Below the pieces are notes generated by a model. That model saw only the letters and a program-made list of their open reading frames with translations. It did not search any database and was not told the DNA's origin. A DNA stretch of 64,000 nt from Alphaproteobacteria bacterium. Lineage in GTDB: Bacteria; Pseudomonadota; Alphaproteobacteria; UBA6615. Positions 46,547 to 55,317 of the stretch are shown piece by piece. The stretch's first letter is position 1. The number at the start of each line of letters is the position of its first letter. Both the position numbers and the translations under genes were made by a program. The stretch lies in contig JAJFJA010000042.1 of assembly GCA_021774445.1 (NCBI GenBank), positions 62,001-126,000 of the forward strand, in the 5' to 3' direction.

Positions 46547-47547
46547 ACATGCGACACACGTTCTTCTGCGTCGACGGGCATACCTGCGGTAACCCGGTTC
46601 GGGTCGTGGTGGGTGGCGCGCCGCGCCTCGAGGGCGACAGCATGAGCGCCTACCGACAGGACTTTGTCGACAGACATGATTGGGTGCGGCGCGCCCTTAT
46701 GTTCGAGCCGCGCGGCAACGACATGATGTCGGGGGCGCTACTTTATCCGCCGCTGCGGGCCGACTGCGATCTCGGCTTGGTCTTCGTCGAGACGTCGGGC
46801 TGCTTGCCGATGTGCGGTCACGGAACCATCGGCACCGTGACCATCGCGCTGGAGGAAGGGTTGGTGACGCCGCGCAGCGAGGGGGAGCTAGCCTTGGATG
46901 CGCCAGCCGGCCGGGTGGTCGCGCAGTACCGCCGGGAGGGCCAGTTCATTACCAGCGTCCGGCTGTTCAACGTCGTGAGTTGGCTGGAGGCCACCGAGGT
47001 GGAGGTGGACGTGCCGGAATTCGGACCGCTGCGGGCGGATGTCGCCTATGGGGGCAATTATTACGCCATCCTTGATCCGCAACCCGGTTTCCCCGGCCTT
47101 GAGTCACTATCGGCCGATCAGATCCTACGGTTGAGCCCGGTCGTGCGGGAACGGATAAACGAGCTGATCCAGCCGGTCCATCCCGAGGACTCAACGATCC
47201 GCCGCGTCAGCCATGTGATGTGGACCGGGGCGCCGCGCCACTCCCGCGCCGATGGGCGCAATGCAGTGTTCTATGGCGATCGGGCAATCGACAGGTCGCC
47301 CTGCGGTACCGGCACTTCGGCACGGATGGCGCAATTGGTTGCCAAGGGCGCACTCTCGGTCGGCCAAGAATTCGTACATGAGAGCCTCATCGGCAGCCTA
47401 TTCGAGGGCCGCGTCGAAGGTCCGGCAAAGGTCGGGGACAAGGATGGTATCCTGCCGAGTGTGGCGGGTTGGGCGCAAATCACAGGTCACAACACGATCT
47501 TTGTCGACGATCGCGATCCATATGCGCACGGGTTCTCAGTTACCTAG
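46543..47547 (+). CDS. proline racemase family, 4-hydroxyproline 2-epimerase-like
   Basis: A 334-residue cofactor-free racemase. Both catalytic cysteines are present: C91 in PMCGHGTIG and C254 in RSPCGTGTSA, so this is an epimerase/racemase and not the Thr-variant 3-hydroxyproline dehydratase. The start FFCVDGHTCGNPVR is typical of hydroxyproline epimerases. Start is GTG 46543 overlapping the hydrolase stop, or ATG 46549. The nearby TRAP importer and GntR gene would fit uptake and breakdown of hydroxyproline, but later enzymes of that pathway are absent. The 3' end overlaps the convergent GntR gene by 12 bases. Confidence 0.87.
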   Translation: MNMRHTFFCVDGHTCGNPVRVVVGGAPRLEGDSMSAYRQDFVDRHDWVRRALMFEPRGNDMMSGALLYPPLRADCDLGLVFVETSGCLPMCGHGTIGTVTIALEEGLVTPRSEGELALDAPAGRVVAQYRREGQFITSVRLFNVVSWLEATEVEVDVPEFGPLRADVAYGGNYYAILDPQPGFPGLESLSADQILRLSPVVRERINELIQPVHPEDSTIRRVSHVMWTGAPRHSRADGRNAVFYGDRAIDRSPCGTGTSARMAQLVAKGALSVGQEFVHESLIGSLFEGRVEGPAKVGDKDGILPSVAGWAQITGHNTIFVDDRDPYAHGFSVT

Positions 47548-48270
47548 TTCAGCGAGGCCCGCCGCCCAACCTATGGTGGCCTCCTCCATGACCTGGCGAT
47601 GTTGCCGCAATAGGGTGCAGGCGGTGTCGGCGTCGCGGGCCAAGACTGCGTCCATGATGGCGCGATGCTCGGCTTCGATCCGCTGGGCTGCCTCCCGGGT
47701 CGTCCGGGTGCCCCGAAAGGCGACGCGCCGATAGCGCTCGAGATGGGCACTCATCTGCCACCAAATGCGCAGAAGCCAAGTCGATTCACACGCCGCAATA
47801 AGGGCGACATGGAACGCGCGATGGCGCTTCTCGCGCTCCTCCATGTTATCGGTGTCGACCGACTGCGCCCCGGGCGGCGCCTTGGAGAGCCGGTGCAGGG
47901 AACCAACGACTTCCGCCTCCCAATCGTCGTCGCCTTGCCGGACCGCCATTTCCAGCGCCTGGCGCTCGATATTGTCGCGCAGCGACACCAGCTCCTTGAA
48001 CTCCTTCAAGGATACCGGCGCGACGCGGAAGCCCCGCTTGCCCTCGGACGTCACCAGATACTCCGCCGCGAGGCGAGAGAGCGCCTCGCGCAGGGGCGTC
48101 GCCCCGACATCGTAATTGCTCTTGAGCCACTCCATGCGCAGCGGGACACCGGGATTCAGGTTGCCACTGCGGATGTCGACGCGCAGGCGCTCATAGACCT
48201 CCAGTGCCAGGGTCCTGACGGATCCGGTGTCGATGCTCGATCGACTTAGGGGAATGGCGTTCTCTGTCAT
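47536..48270 (-). CDS. GntR-family regulator, FCD subgroup
   Basis: A 244-residue regulator with the winged helix at about residues 20-85 (LALEVYERLRVDIRSGNLNPG and YDVGATPLREALSRLAAEYLV) and an FCD domain (SLRDNIERQALEMAVRQGD, RHRAFHVALIAAC and EAEHRAIMDAVLARD with the expected metal histidines). It is divergent from the TRAP importer genes, with a 12-bp palindrome between them, so it probably controls import in response to the substrate. Confidence 0.88.
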   Translation of the reverse strand: MTENAIPLSRSSIDTGSVRTLALEVYERLRVDIRSGNLNPGVPLRMEWLKSNYDVGATPLREALSRLAAEYLVTSEGKRGFRVAPVSLKEFKELVSLRDNIERQALEMAVRQGDDDWEAEVVGSLHRLSKAPPGAQSVDTDNMEEREKRHRAFHVALIAACESTWLLRIWWQMSAHLERYRRVAFRGTRTTREAAQRIEAEHRAIMDAVLARDADTACTLLRQHRQVMEEATIGWAAGLAELGN

Positions 48271-48352
48271 TGGCCTCGTACCCTGCTCGCCGAAACAATG
48301 CCGAAGCGGTGTCGACCGGTAAGACCGTCGCTATTCCGCCGAATCAACCGTA

Positions 48353-48382
48353 TTGCCAGCCGCCCGTCAGATAATATATTAT
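48353..48382 (+). promoter_or_regulatory. promoter and operator-like palindrome of the TRAP operon
   Basis: TTGCCA (48353-48358) and TATATT (48375-48380), 16 bases apart, form a possible promoter. The perfect 12-bp palindrome ATAATATATTAT (48371-48382) covers the -10 in otherwise GC-rich DNA and resembles the AT-rich centres of GntR-FCD operators. Confidence 0.5.
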
Positions 48383-48419
48383 ATTAATCCTATCGACAAT
48401 TCTAATCGTGGGAGGCGTG

Positions 48420-48950
48420 ATGGCGGCGAGACAGGATGGCAGCGACCACCGCCGCGCGCGCGACCTGGCAAAACCCCTGCGATGGCTGGTCGGCGCGATG
48501 TTCGCGACCATCGTGATTTTGACGATCTCCCAGGTTTTCTTCCGTTTCGCTCTCGATAGTCCTTTGGTGTGGAGCGAGGAGTTGTCGCGCCTGCTGCTTG
48601 TCTGGGTGACATTTATCGGTGCCGCGGTCGTTGCTTGGGACGGGCGACACCTCGTCGTCGACGTCCTGTTCATTCGGATGCCGGCGCGGCTGCGGGAAAT
48701 CGTGCGCTGGAGCAACTTGGCGATTACCGTCGCCTTCCTGGCCATCCTGGGCTGGTCCAGTATCGAGTTGGTGAAGATCAATCACCTCACCGAGTTGGGT
48801 GCCTTGGCGCTGCCCGGCAGCGTTGTTCGTTTGCCGGCAACCGTGGGCGGGTTCTTGATTCTCGCTTTCGTTCTGTTGCGCCGCTTCTATCGGTTGCCGC
48901 GAGAGCAAGCCGGGCAAGACCCGGACCTGCTCAAGCACGACCCGCTTTAG
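48420..48950 (+). CDS. TRAP transporter small membrane subunit (DctQ-like)
   Basis: A 176-residue protein with four hydrophobic helices and the DctQ features RFALDSPLVWSEELSRLLLVWVTFIGAAVVAWDGRHLVVDVL (condensed). GGGAGG precedes the ATG at 48420; a GTG at 48417 or 48408 is also in frame. It partners DctM and the binding protein further down in importing a carboxylate, driven by sodium or proton gradient. Confidence 0.9.
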   Translation: MAARQDGSDHRRARDLAKPLRWLVGAMFATIVILTISQVFFRFALDSPLVWSEELSRLLLVWVTFIGAAVVAWDGRHLVVDVLFIRMPARLREIVRWSNLAITVAFLAILGWSSIELVKINHLTELGALALPGSVVRLPATVGGFLILAFVLLRRFYRLPREQAGQDPDLLKHDPL

Positions 48951-48965
48951 CGAGAAGTCTCACCC

Positions 48966-50246
48966 ATGCTCGTTTCTTTCATGCTGATCCTACTGGTGGT
49001 GCTGCTGCTGCTCGGTCTGCCGCTGGTATTCGTGATCGGCGCGGTCTCGACGGTCTATCTGTTTTTCGCGGATATCAGCTTCGCCATCCTGGCGCAGCGC
49101 ATGACGTCGGCGCTGGATTCCTTCCTCATCCTGGCGATTCCCTTCTTCTATCTTGCCGGCGAATTGATGAATGCCTGCAAGTTGACCGACCGTATCGTGG
49201 CGATGGCGAAGGCGTATGTCGGGCACATTCACGGCGGCCTGGCTCAGGTCAATATCTTTGCCAGCATGATTTTTGCCGGGATGTCGGGATCGGCTACGGC
49301 CGATACCGCGGCGCTGGGCTCGGTGCTCATTCCAGCAATGGAAAAGGAAGGCTACGACGCCGACTTCAGTGCGGCGGTCACGGTGGCGTCGGCCATGGTG
49401 GGACCGATCATCCCGCCCAGCGTCGCCCTGGTCATCTACGGGGCCCTGGCGGATGTGTCTATCGGCAGGCTGCTCTTGGCGGGTATCGTTCCGGGCGTCT
49501 TGATCATCATCACGCAGATGGTGTTCACCTATTTCGTTGCCCGGCGACGAGGCTATCCGCGCTACCCGCGTGCCAAGCTGCGCGAAGTGGGGCGCGCCAC
49601 CTACCGGGGTTCCGCCGCGGTGATGTTTCCGGTCATTATTGTCGGCGGCATTCTCTCCGGCGTGTTCACCCCGACGGAAGCCGCGGCGGCCGCGGTACTC
49701 TATGGCGTCATTCTCGGCGTGTTCATTTACCGGAATGTCGGCGCGACCGAGCTGTGGGACACGCTGCTGCGCGTCGCTTGGGGCAGCATTCGCGTGCTGA
49801 TCATCGTTGCCGTCGCCTCGGCCTTCAGTTGGATCATGGTGCGCGAGCAAGTGCCGCAGGGCATCGCGAGCTTCATATCGAGCTTCACAACCAACCCGAA
49901 CATGGTTTTGGTGCTGATGATCATCCTGCTGCTGATGGTCGGGCTGTTCATGGTCGCGTCTTCGGGCGAGATCGTGTTGACGCCGATCCTGGTGCCGGTG
50001 GTCGTTAGCTTCGGGATCGATCCGGTACATTTCGGGATCCTGATGGTGTTCGTGCTGATCATCGGCGGCGGCACACCGCCGGTCGGTGTGCTGTTGTACA
50101 TCGCGCAAGATATTGCCGGGGTCTCGTTCGCGCAGATGGTTCGGGCCATGCTGCCCTTCTACATTCCACTGGCCGCGGCGGTATTCCTGATCGCGGCATT
50201 TCCCCAGCTAAGTTTGTTCCTGCCGAATTTGGTTTTTGGCGGTTAG
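48966..50246 (+). CDS. TRAP transporter large permease (DctM-like)
   Basis: A 426-residue permease with about 12 helices. Typical DctM segments are AIPFFYLAGELMNACKLTDRIV, ASMIFAGMSGSATADTAALGSVLIPAMEKEGY and AMVGPIIPPSVALVIYGALADVSIGRLLLAGIVPG (condensed), and HFGILMVFVLIIGGGTPPVGVLLYI near the end. It begins 16 bases after dctQ. Confidence 0.94.
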   Translation: MLVSFMLILLVVLLLLGLPLVFVIGAVSTVYLFFADISFAILAQRMTSALDSFLILAIPFFYLAGELMNACKLTDRIVAMAKAYVGHIHGGLAQVNIFASMIFAGMSGSATADTAALGSVLIPAMEKEGYDADFSAAVTVASAMVGPIIPPSVALVIYGALADVSIGRLLLAGIVPGVLIIITQMVFTYFVARRRGYPRYPRAKLREVGRATYRGSAAVMFPVIIVGGILSGVFTPTEAAAAAVLYGVILGVFIYRNVGATELWDTLLRVAWGSIRVLIIVAVASAFSWIMVREQVPQGIASFISSFTTNPNMVLVLMIILLLMVGLFMVASSGEIVLTPILVPVVVSFGIDPVHFGILMVFVLIIGGGTPPVGVLLYIAQDIAGVSFAQMVRAMLPFYIPLAAAVFLIAAFPQLSLFLPNLVFGG

Positions 50247-50263
50247 AAAGGATCACTGCAAAA

Positions 50264-51061
50264 ATGGGCCGTAAATACCTACTGCAGGACATGACTTGGA
50301 TGGAGTTCCGCGAACGGTTGGCGGAGCACCCGGTGATGTTACTGCCCTTCGGCTCGCAGGAGGAGCAAGGGCCGCACGCGCCGATGGGTGACTGGATGCT
50401 GACCGAGGTGCTGGCGGCGCAGGTCGCCGAGCGGGCCGACGTGATCGCGACCCCGACGGTGCCTTTCGGTTACGCCGACTATTTTCGGCCGATCGCCGGC
50501 GGCATCGCCTTGCGGCCGGACACGTTCCGGCGGGTGCTCGAAGACATCTGCGAGAATCTACTCGACCACGGCCTGGATCACCTGGTGGTTTTCAACGGGC
50601 ATTCCGGCAATTTTCCGCTGATCGATCAAACTATCCGGCGGATCAAGCAAGATCGCGGGATCATCATTCCGTGTATCAATGTCTGGCGCCTGATGACACC
50701 GGCAAAATGGGACGCGCTGCATCCGGAGCTGGGCATCAAGGCATTCGGGCATGGCGGCGACCCCTTGACCTCGGTCTATCTGCGTCATTTTCCCGAGAAA
50801 ATGCGGATGGATTTGATCGCGTTGGAAGATGGCCCGAAAGAGTTCCTGGGGCTACCGACCGCGGGGCTGAACGCCGTCAAGTTCGACGGCGTGGACGTGA
50901 ATGTCGCCATCGACATCACCGACCGTTGCGATAACGGGATCGCCAGCGGTGATCCGACCAAATCGAGTGCCGAAATCGGCGCTCGGATAAGCGAGCATGT
51001 GATTGATTTCACGGTTCGGTTCTTGGAACATTTCAAGCAAGCGGACACGCATGTTCAATAG
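50264..51061 (+). CDS. creatininase-family amidohydrolase with changed metal motif
   Basis: A 265-residue member of the creatinine amidohydrolase family, which opens cyclic or linear amides with a two-metal site. The family block is LPFGSQEEQGPHAPMGDW (residues 27-44), with later VVFNGHSGN and AFGHGGDPLTSVYL. In canonical members the first block reads E-x-H-G-x-H...D; here the expected ligand histidine is Q35, and the aspartate position is W44 with D43 beside it, while GHGGD has Asp for the usual Glu. A shifted or single-metal site is possible. It lies between dctM and the TRAP binding protein, so its substrate is probably the imported compound. Confidence 0.8.
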   Translation: MGRKYLLQDMTWMEFRERLAEHPVMLLPFGSQEEQGPHAPMGDWMLTEVLAAQVAERADVIATPTVPFGYADYFRPIAGGIALRPDTFRRVLEDICENLLDHGLDHLVVFNGHSGNFPLIDQTIRRIKQDRGIIIPCINVWRLMTPAKWDALHPELGIKAFGHGGDPLTSVYLRHFPEKMRMDLIALEDGPKEFLGLPTAGLNAVKFDGVDVNVAIDITDRCDNGIASGDPTKSSAEIGARISEHVIDFTVRFLEHFKQADTHVQ

Positions 51062-51073
51062 CAGGAGGAAGAG

Positions 51074-52057
51074 ATGAAACGACGCATTTTTCTAGGCACA
51101 GCCGCTGCATTGGCGGCGACCGTCTTTGCCGGCTCGGCGATCGGCGCCGAAATCGAAGTCCGGTACGGGCATTGGGCCAAAGAGGGCGAAGCCCAGTACA
51201 TAGCGGTTGAGAAGTTCAAGGAGGTGCTCGAGGCCGATTCCGGCGGGCGCTTCGAGGTCACTATTTTCCCCGGCAACCAGTTGGGAACGCCGCGCGAAAT
51301 GTTGGCCCAACTGGCCTTGGGCGACACCCAAATCGTGGCCAGCGGCGATCCGGGTATCAAAGAGATCGAGTATCTTGCCCTGCCCTATCTGATGAAGGGG
51401 ATCGCGAACTACGCCGCCGTCATGGGCAGCGACATCGGCGACGCCTGGAACCAAAAACTCATCAATGATCGCCAGGTGCGTTTCCTCGGCTTCATGCCGC
51501 GCAGCCCGCGGCAGATCAGCACGAACAAGCCGGTCAACTCCATGGCCGACCTGGCCGACCTGAAGCTGCGAGCGCCGGAGCGGGACTATTATGTCGAGTC
51601 CCTCACCGCATTGGGGGCGAAACCAACGCCAATGGCCTTCAAAGAGGTTTACACCGCCTTGCAGACCGGCGTCGTGGACGGGCAAGAGAACCCGATCGAG
51701 ACGATCTTCGCGTCGAAATTCTACGAAGTGCAGAAGGCCGTCGCGATGGTCGACTATATCGACAAGCCGGCCTATGTGATGGTCGCCGATAAGTTCTGGA
51801 ACGACCTCAGCGCCGAGGATCAAGCCCTGGTGGCGAAGGCCCATGAGGCGTCTCGCAATGTGGCGGCGGAGATGCTGCCGGGTCAGCAGAAGGAATTCAT
51901 CGCCGAGATGGAGGCCGCCGGGGTGACGATTACCTATCCCGACAAGGCCGAATTCATCGAAGCCACGCAACCAGTGCGCGACAAATTGGGTGCGGGCGTC
52001 TGGGGCGAGGAGACCTACCAGAAGATCGTTGAGATCGGCCAGCAAGATCTCAGCTAA
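51074..52057 (+). CDS. TRAP transporter substrate-binding protein (DctP-like)
   Basis: A 327-residue periplasmic binding protein. The signal peptide (IFLGTAAALAATVFAGSAIG) is followed by VRYGHWAKEGEAQYIAVEKFKEVLEADSGGRFEV (condensed). Family segments are LRAPERDYYVESLTALGAKPTPMAFKEVYTALQTGVVDGQENPIETI (condensed), where the arginine and the Q-x-G-x-V-D-G-Q-E-N motif bind a carboxylate ligand. GGAGGAAGAG precedes the ATG. It is followed by a strong terminator, marking the end of the operon. Confidence 0.93.
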   Translation: MKRRIFLGTAAALAATVFAGSAIGAEIEVRYGHWAKEGEAQYIAVEKFKEVLEADSGGRFEVTIFPGNQLGTPREMLAQLALGDTQIVASGDPGIKEIEYLALPYLMKGIANYAAVMGSDIGDAWNQKLINDRQVRFLGFMPRSPRQISTNKPVNSMADLADLKLRAPERDYYVESLTALGAKPTPMAFKEVYTALQTGVVDGQENPIETIFASKFYEVQKAVAMVDYIDKPAYVMVADKFWNDLSAEDQALVAKAHEASRNVAAEMLPGQQKEFIAEMEAAGVTITYPDKAEFIEATQPVRDKLGAGVWGEETYQKIVEIGQQDLS

Positions 52058-52078
52058 AGGCAATATCTTCCGTAGCAG

Positions 52079-52114
52079 AACGGGGTTCGGGCGGTCCCGG
52101 ACCCCGTTTTCCTT
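52079..52114 (+). terminator. intrinsic terminator after the TRAP operon
   Basis: Stem AACGGGGTTCGGG (52079-52091) pairs with CCCGGACCCCGTT (52096-52108) with one G-U pair and a four-base CGGT loop, followed by TTTTCCTT. This is the clearest rho-independent terminator in the window and lies 22 bases after the dctP stop. Confidence 0.85.
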
Positions 52115-52200
52115 CCCGCGAGCAAGCGGCGGCTTGGTTGATCAGCGGATTCGTGGCATATGCCGATGCCGACTCTAACCTGGGATAGGCTTTGCGCAGC

Positions 52201-53394
52201 ATGATAGCGAACGAGACGATCTCTGACCTGACCGACCAAATCCTGGACGAGTTGATCGGGCTGCGCCGACAGATCCATGCCCATCCGGAGTTGGGCTTCG
52301 AGGAGCATGAAACGGCGGCGCTGGTCTCGCGGCGCTTAAAGCAGGATGGGATCGACCATCAGACCGGCATTGGGAAAACCGGGGTCGTCGGACTTATCGT
52401 CGGCCGCAACAAGGGTCGCACCATCGGCGTTCGAGGCGACATGGATTGCCTGCCCATGGACGAGAAATCGACCGTGGATTTCGCCTCAAAGGTCCCCGGA
52501 AGGGCGCATAGCTGCGGTCATGACGTGCACACGACGATCGCGCTGGGGGCGGCGCTGGTGCTCAACAAACTAGCGGATCATTTCGACGGGCAGGTCAAGG
52601 TGATCTTCCAACCGGCCGAAGAAGGCCTGAACGGCGCCATTGCGATGATCGAAGAAGGGGTGCTCAGGGAGCCGCCCCTGGATGTGGTCCTGGGCTACCA
52701 CAATTGGCCACTGATCGAGGCCGGGACGGTGGGCTATCATCCGGATGTGGTGATGTCCTCGGCCGATGTCTTCGACCTAACGCTGACCGGCGTCTCCGGC
52801 CACGGCGCGCATCCGCATCTGGCCGTTGATGTGATCAGCGCCGCGGCCTATTTCATCACCCAGATGCAGACGATTGTCAGCCGCGAGATCGCGCCGGTGC
52901 TGCCCGCGGTGGTGACGATCGGCAAGATTTCCGGTGGTACGGCCCATAACCAACTGCCCGACAGCGTCTCCCTACATGGTTCAGTGCGGACGCAGAACGA
53001 AGAGGCGCGAGGTCAGATCCGCGCCGCCATGTGGCGGCTGCTCGAGGGTTTGAAAATCGGCATGCGGGTCGAGCATGGCCTGGTGTTCACCAAGGGCTCA
53101 CCGGTGCTGCGCAACGACCAGAACATCCTGCCAACCTATATCGAGGCGGCGAAACAAATGCTGGGCAGCGACAAAGTCCTGCAGTTGCCGACGGCGTCCA
53201 TGGGCAGTGAGGACTTTGCAGAGTTCGCCAATCGGGTACCGGCGGCGCATCTCCGCATCGGCTCGAAGATCGACGGGCTCGAGACGATGATCCACAAGAG
53301 CAACTATGAGTGCAATGAGTTGGCGATCCCGGTCGGCATCAATGTGGTTTGCCGGGCCGTACTCAATCTGCTGGCAGCGGGCTCGCCGGCCTAG
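52201..53394 (+). CDS. M20-family amidohydrolase (hippurate hydrolase-like)
   Basis: A 397-residue zinc peptidase/aminoacylase. Seen: LRRQIHAHPELGFEEHETAALVSRRL, GVRGDMDCLPMDE (metal Asp region), GRAHSCGHDVHTTIALGAALVL (metal Cys/His block), VIFQPAEEGLNGAIAMIEEGVL with the catalytic glutamates, and the insert domain SGHGAHPHLAVDVISAAA. The ATG at 52201 is used; a TTG 9 bases upstream also fits the frame. It deacylates N-acyl amino acids. It follows the terminator, so it is transcribed separately from the TRAP operon; its last three bases overlap the convergent NagA stop. Confidence 0.88.
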   Translation: MIANETISDLTDQILDELIGLRRQIHAHPELGFEEHETAALVSRRLKQDGIDHQTGIGKTGVVGLIVGRNKGRTIGVRGDMDCLPMDEKSTVDFASKVPGRAHSCGHDVHTTIALGAALVLNKLADHFDGQVKVIFQPAEEGLNGAIAMIEEGVLREPPLDVVLGYHNWPLIEAGTVGYHPDVVMSSADVFDLTLTGVSGHGAHPHLAVDVISAAAYFITQMQTIVSREIAPVLPAVVTIGKISGGTAHNQLPDSVSLHGSVRTQNEEARGQIRAAMWRLLEGLKIGMRVEHGLVFTKGSPVLRNDQNILPTYIEAAKQMLGSDKVLQLPTASMGSEDFAEFANRVPAAHLRIGSKIDGLETMIHKSNYECNELAIPVGINVVCRAVLNLLAAGSPA

Positions 53395-54539
53395 CACTCT
53401 TGGTGCTGGCCGCTGATCCAAGTGGCGGCCACGCGATGGTCATTGTCGAGCAACACCAGGTCGGCGCGATAACCGGGCGCTATTTTGCCAAACTGATCAG
53501 CTAAGCCAATAGCCTCGGCGGGATAAGTCGAGGCCAGGCGCAGCGCCTCGTCGAGGGGTTGGCCGAACAGCGATACCGCATTGCGGACGCCGGTTGCCAT
53601 GTCGAGAACCGAGCCGGCGAGAGTGCCAGCGGAGGTGGTTAGCCGACCGTCGCGCAGCGAGACGGTCTCGCCGGAGAGGACAAACTCCGTCTGCCCCTCG
53701 GCGCCGACCGGCGACATGGCGTCGGTGACGAGCACCGCGCCGCCGCGCCGCTTCGCCGCCAGGGCGATGCGTAGGCTGGCCGGGTGTACATGAACACCAT
53801 CGCCGATAAAGCCAAACCAGCAATCAGGGTTGTCCAAAGCCGCGCCGACAACCCCCGGCGCGCGGCTGTTCAATGGGGTCATGGCATTGAACAAATGGGT
53901 AAATCCGGTAAGCCCCTCCGCCAACGCAGCGTTGATCTGCTCAAAGGTCGCCGCCGTGTGACCGGCGGCAACGACGACGCCCGCTTGTACCAGTGCCGAT
54001 ATCGTGCCCGGTGGAACGGTCTCCGGCGCCAAGGTCACCAGGGTGACGCCGGTTTTCCGCGAAGTAACAAGGGCATGGTCCGCCGGGGTGAAGGGGCGCA
54101 TATGGGCGGCAAGGTGGGCGCCCTTGCGCTCGGGGTTAATGAACGGACCTTCGAGGTGGATGCCGAGGACGCCTGGCACGACTGCCGCCATGGCCTGGTC
54201 GACGGCGGCGACCGCCAGCGCCATCTTGTCGGCGGTATCGGTGATGAAGGTCGGCAGCAGCCCGGTGGTGCCAAAGCGCCGGTGGGCGGCAGCGATGGTC
54301 GCGATCGCGGCGACCGTCGGCTGGTCATTGAACAGGACGCCGCCGCCGCCGTTGACCTGTAGATCGATAAATCCCGGCGCCAATAGGCCGCCGCCCAGGT
54401 CGCGCCGGGCGAGCCCTTCGGGCACCCGGTCGGCCGCGACAATATCGGCAATACGGCCAGCGTGGAGCAGCACCGTGTGACCGTCGAGGAACGCGGTGCC
54501 GGTGAAGATCCGGCCGTTTGTAAGGGCACTATCGGCCAC
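53391..54539 (-). CDS. nagA: N-acetylglucosamine-6-phosphate deacetylase
   Basis: A 382-residue amidohydrolase. Signs: LLAPGFIDLQVNGGGGVLFND near the N-terminus, GIHLEGPFINPERKGAH with the metal-binding glutamate, VVAAGHTAATFEQ and GLTGFTHLFNAMTP with the metal histidines, FGFIGDGVHVHPASLR, and LVTDAMSPVGAEG with the catalytic aspartate. It starts with GTG after GGGAG. No NagB, NagC or sugar transporter lies beside it, so its role may be peptidoglycan amino-sugar recycling. Its stop codon and that of the convergent M20 gene share the bases CTAG. Confidence 0.92.
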   Translation of the reverse strand: MADSALTNGRIFTGTAFLDGHTVLLHAGRIADIVAADRVPEGLARRDLGGGLLAPGFIDLQVNGGGGVLFNDQPTVAAIATIAAAHRRFGTTGLLPTFITDTADKMALAVAAVDQAMAAVVPGVLGIHLEGPFINPERKGAHLAAHMRPFTPADHALVTSRKTGVTLVTLAPETVPPGTISALVQAGVVVAAGHTAATFEQINAALAEGLTGFTHLFNAMTPLNSRAPGVVGAALDNPDCWFGFIGDGVHVHPASLRIALAAKRRGGAVLVTDAMSPVGAEGQTEFVLSGETVSLRDGRLTTSAGTLAGSVLDMATGVRNAVSLFGQPLDEALRLASTYPAEAIGLADQFGKIAPGYRADLVLLDNDHRVAATWISGQHQEC

Positions 54540-54621
54540 CAGGGGACTCCCGCGAGACGCACACGACAGAGTCGAGCATAGCGGTACGCGCGCGGCCCAG
54601 CCAGGTCAGCCGAGAGCCTTA

Positions 54622-55317
54622 TTAGGGCGCCTGGCGCCGAGCGCGGACGATCTGGTAGCCGCGGCGACCGAGATACCAGATCGGCGCCGACCAGACGTGG
54701 ACCAGGCGGGTGAACGGGAAGACCAGGAACATGGTCAGGCCGAGGAAGATATGGGCCCGGTAGACCCCAGCGACGTCCGCGACCGCGGCGGCCGCGCCGG
54801 GCCGGAAGGTGACGATGCGCTGAGCCCAATCGGCGAGTGCAAGCATGGTGCTGCCATCGCTATGCTGAAGCGAAAACGGGATGGTGGCGAGACCGAGGAT
54901 CAACTGCACGTAGAGGAGCAGCAAGATGAAGATATCGGCGCCGCTGCTGGTCTTGCGAATGCGCGGGTCGAACAGGCGGCGATGGATCAGCAAGGTCATA
55001 CCGACAAAACACATCAGCCCGAACACACCGCCGGCGACGATGGCCAGCATCTGCTTGGCGCCGGTGGACAGGCCGAGGCCGTGATAGACGGCCGGCGGCG
55101 TCAGCATGCCGAAGAAATGGCCGAGGAACAGCAGCAGGATGCCGATATGGAACAGGTTGCTGCCGAGCATGAGCTGGCGCCGGCGCAAGAGCTGGCTGGA
55201 GCCGCTGCGCCAGCCATACTGGCCGTGATCGAAGCGCAGCAGGCTGCCGAGCAGGAATACCGCGATGGCGAGGTAAGGATAGAGACCGAATAGCAGACCC
55301 TGAATGAACTGTTGCAT
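54622..55317 (-). CDS. narI: respiratory nitrate reductase gamma subunit (cytochrome b)
   Basis: A 231-residue membrane diheme cytochrome that takes electrons from quinol and passes them to NarH. Heme ligand histidines H57, H67, H189 and H207 correspond to H56/H66/H187/H205 of E. coli NarI. Five membrane helices. The ATG at 55317 shares its first base with the narJ stop (TGATG). Last gene of the nar operon. Confidence 0.95.
   Translation of the reverse strand: MQQFIQGLLFGLYPYLAIAVFLLGSLLRFDHGQYGWRSGSSQLLRRRQLMLGSNLFHIGILLLFLGHFFGMLTPPAVYHGLGLSTGAKQMLAIVAGGVFGLMCFVGMTLLIHRRLFDPRIRKTSSGADIFILLLLYVQLILGLATIPFSLQHSDGSTMLALADWAQRIVTFRPGAAAAVADVAGVYRAHIFLGLTMFLVFPFTRLVHVWSAPIWYLGRRGYQIVRARRQAP

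Noticed and set aside
48990..50108. A 372-codon open frame on the minus strand
   Set aside because: It lies wholly antisense to dctM; its protein is made of Asp/His/Arg/Gln-rich low-complexity sequence typical of frames opposite GC-rich membrane genes.
51092..52063. A 323-codon minus-strand open frame
   Set aside because: It mirrors the TRAP binding protein gene; no motif, and its start would lie in the terminator region.
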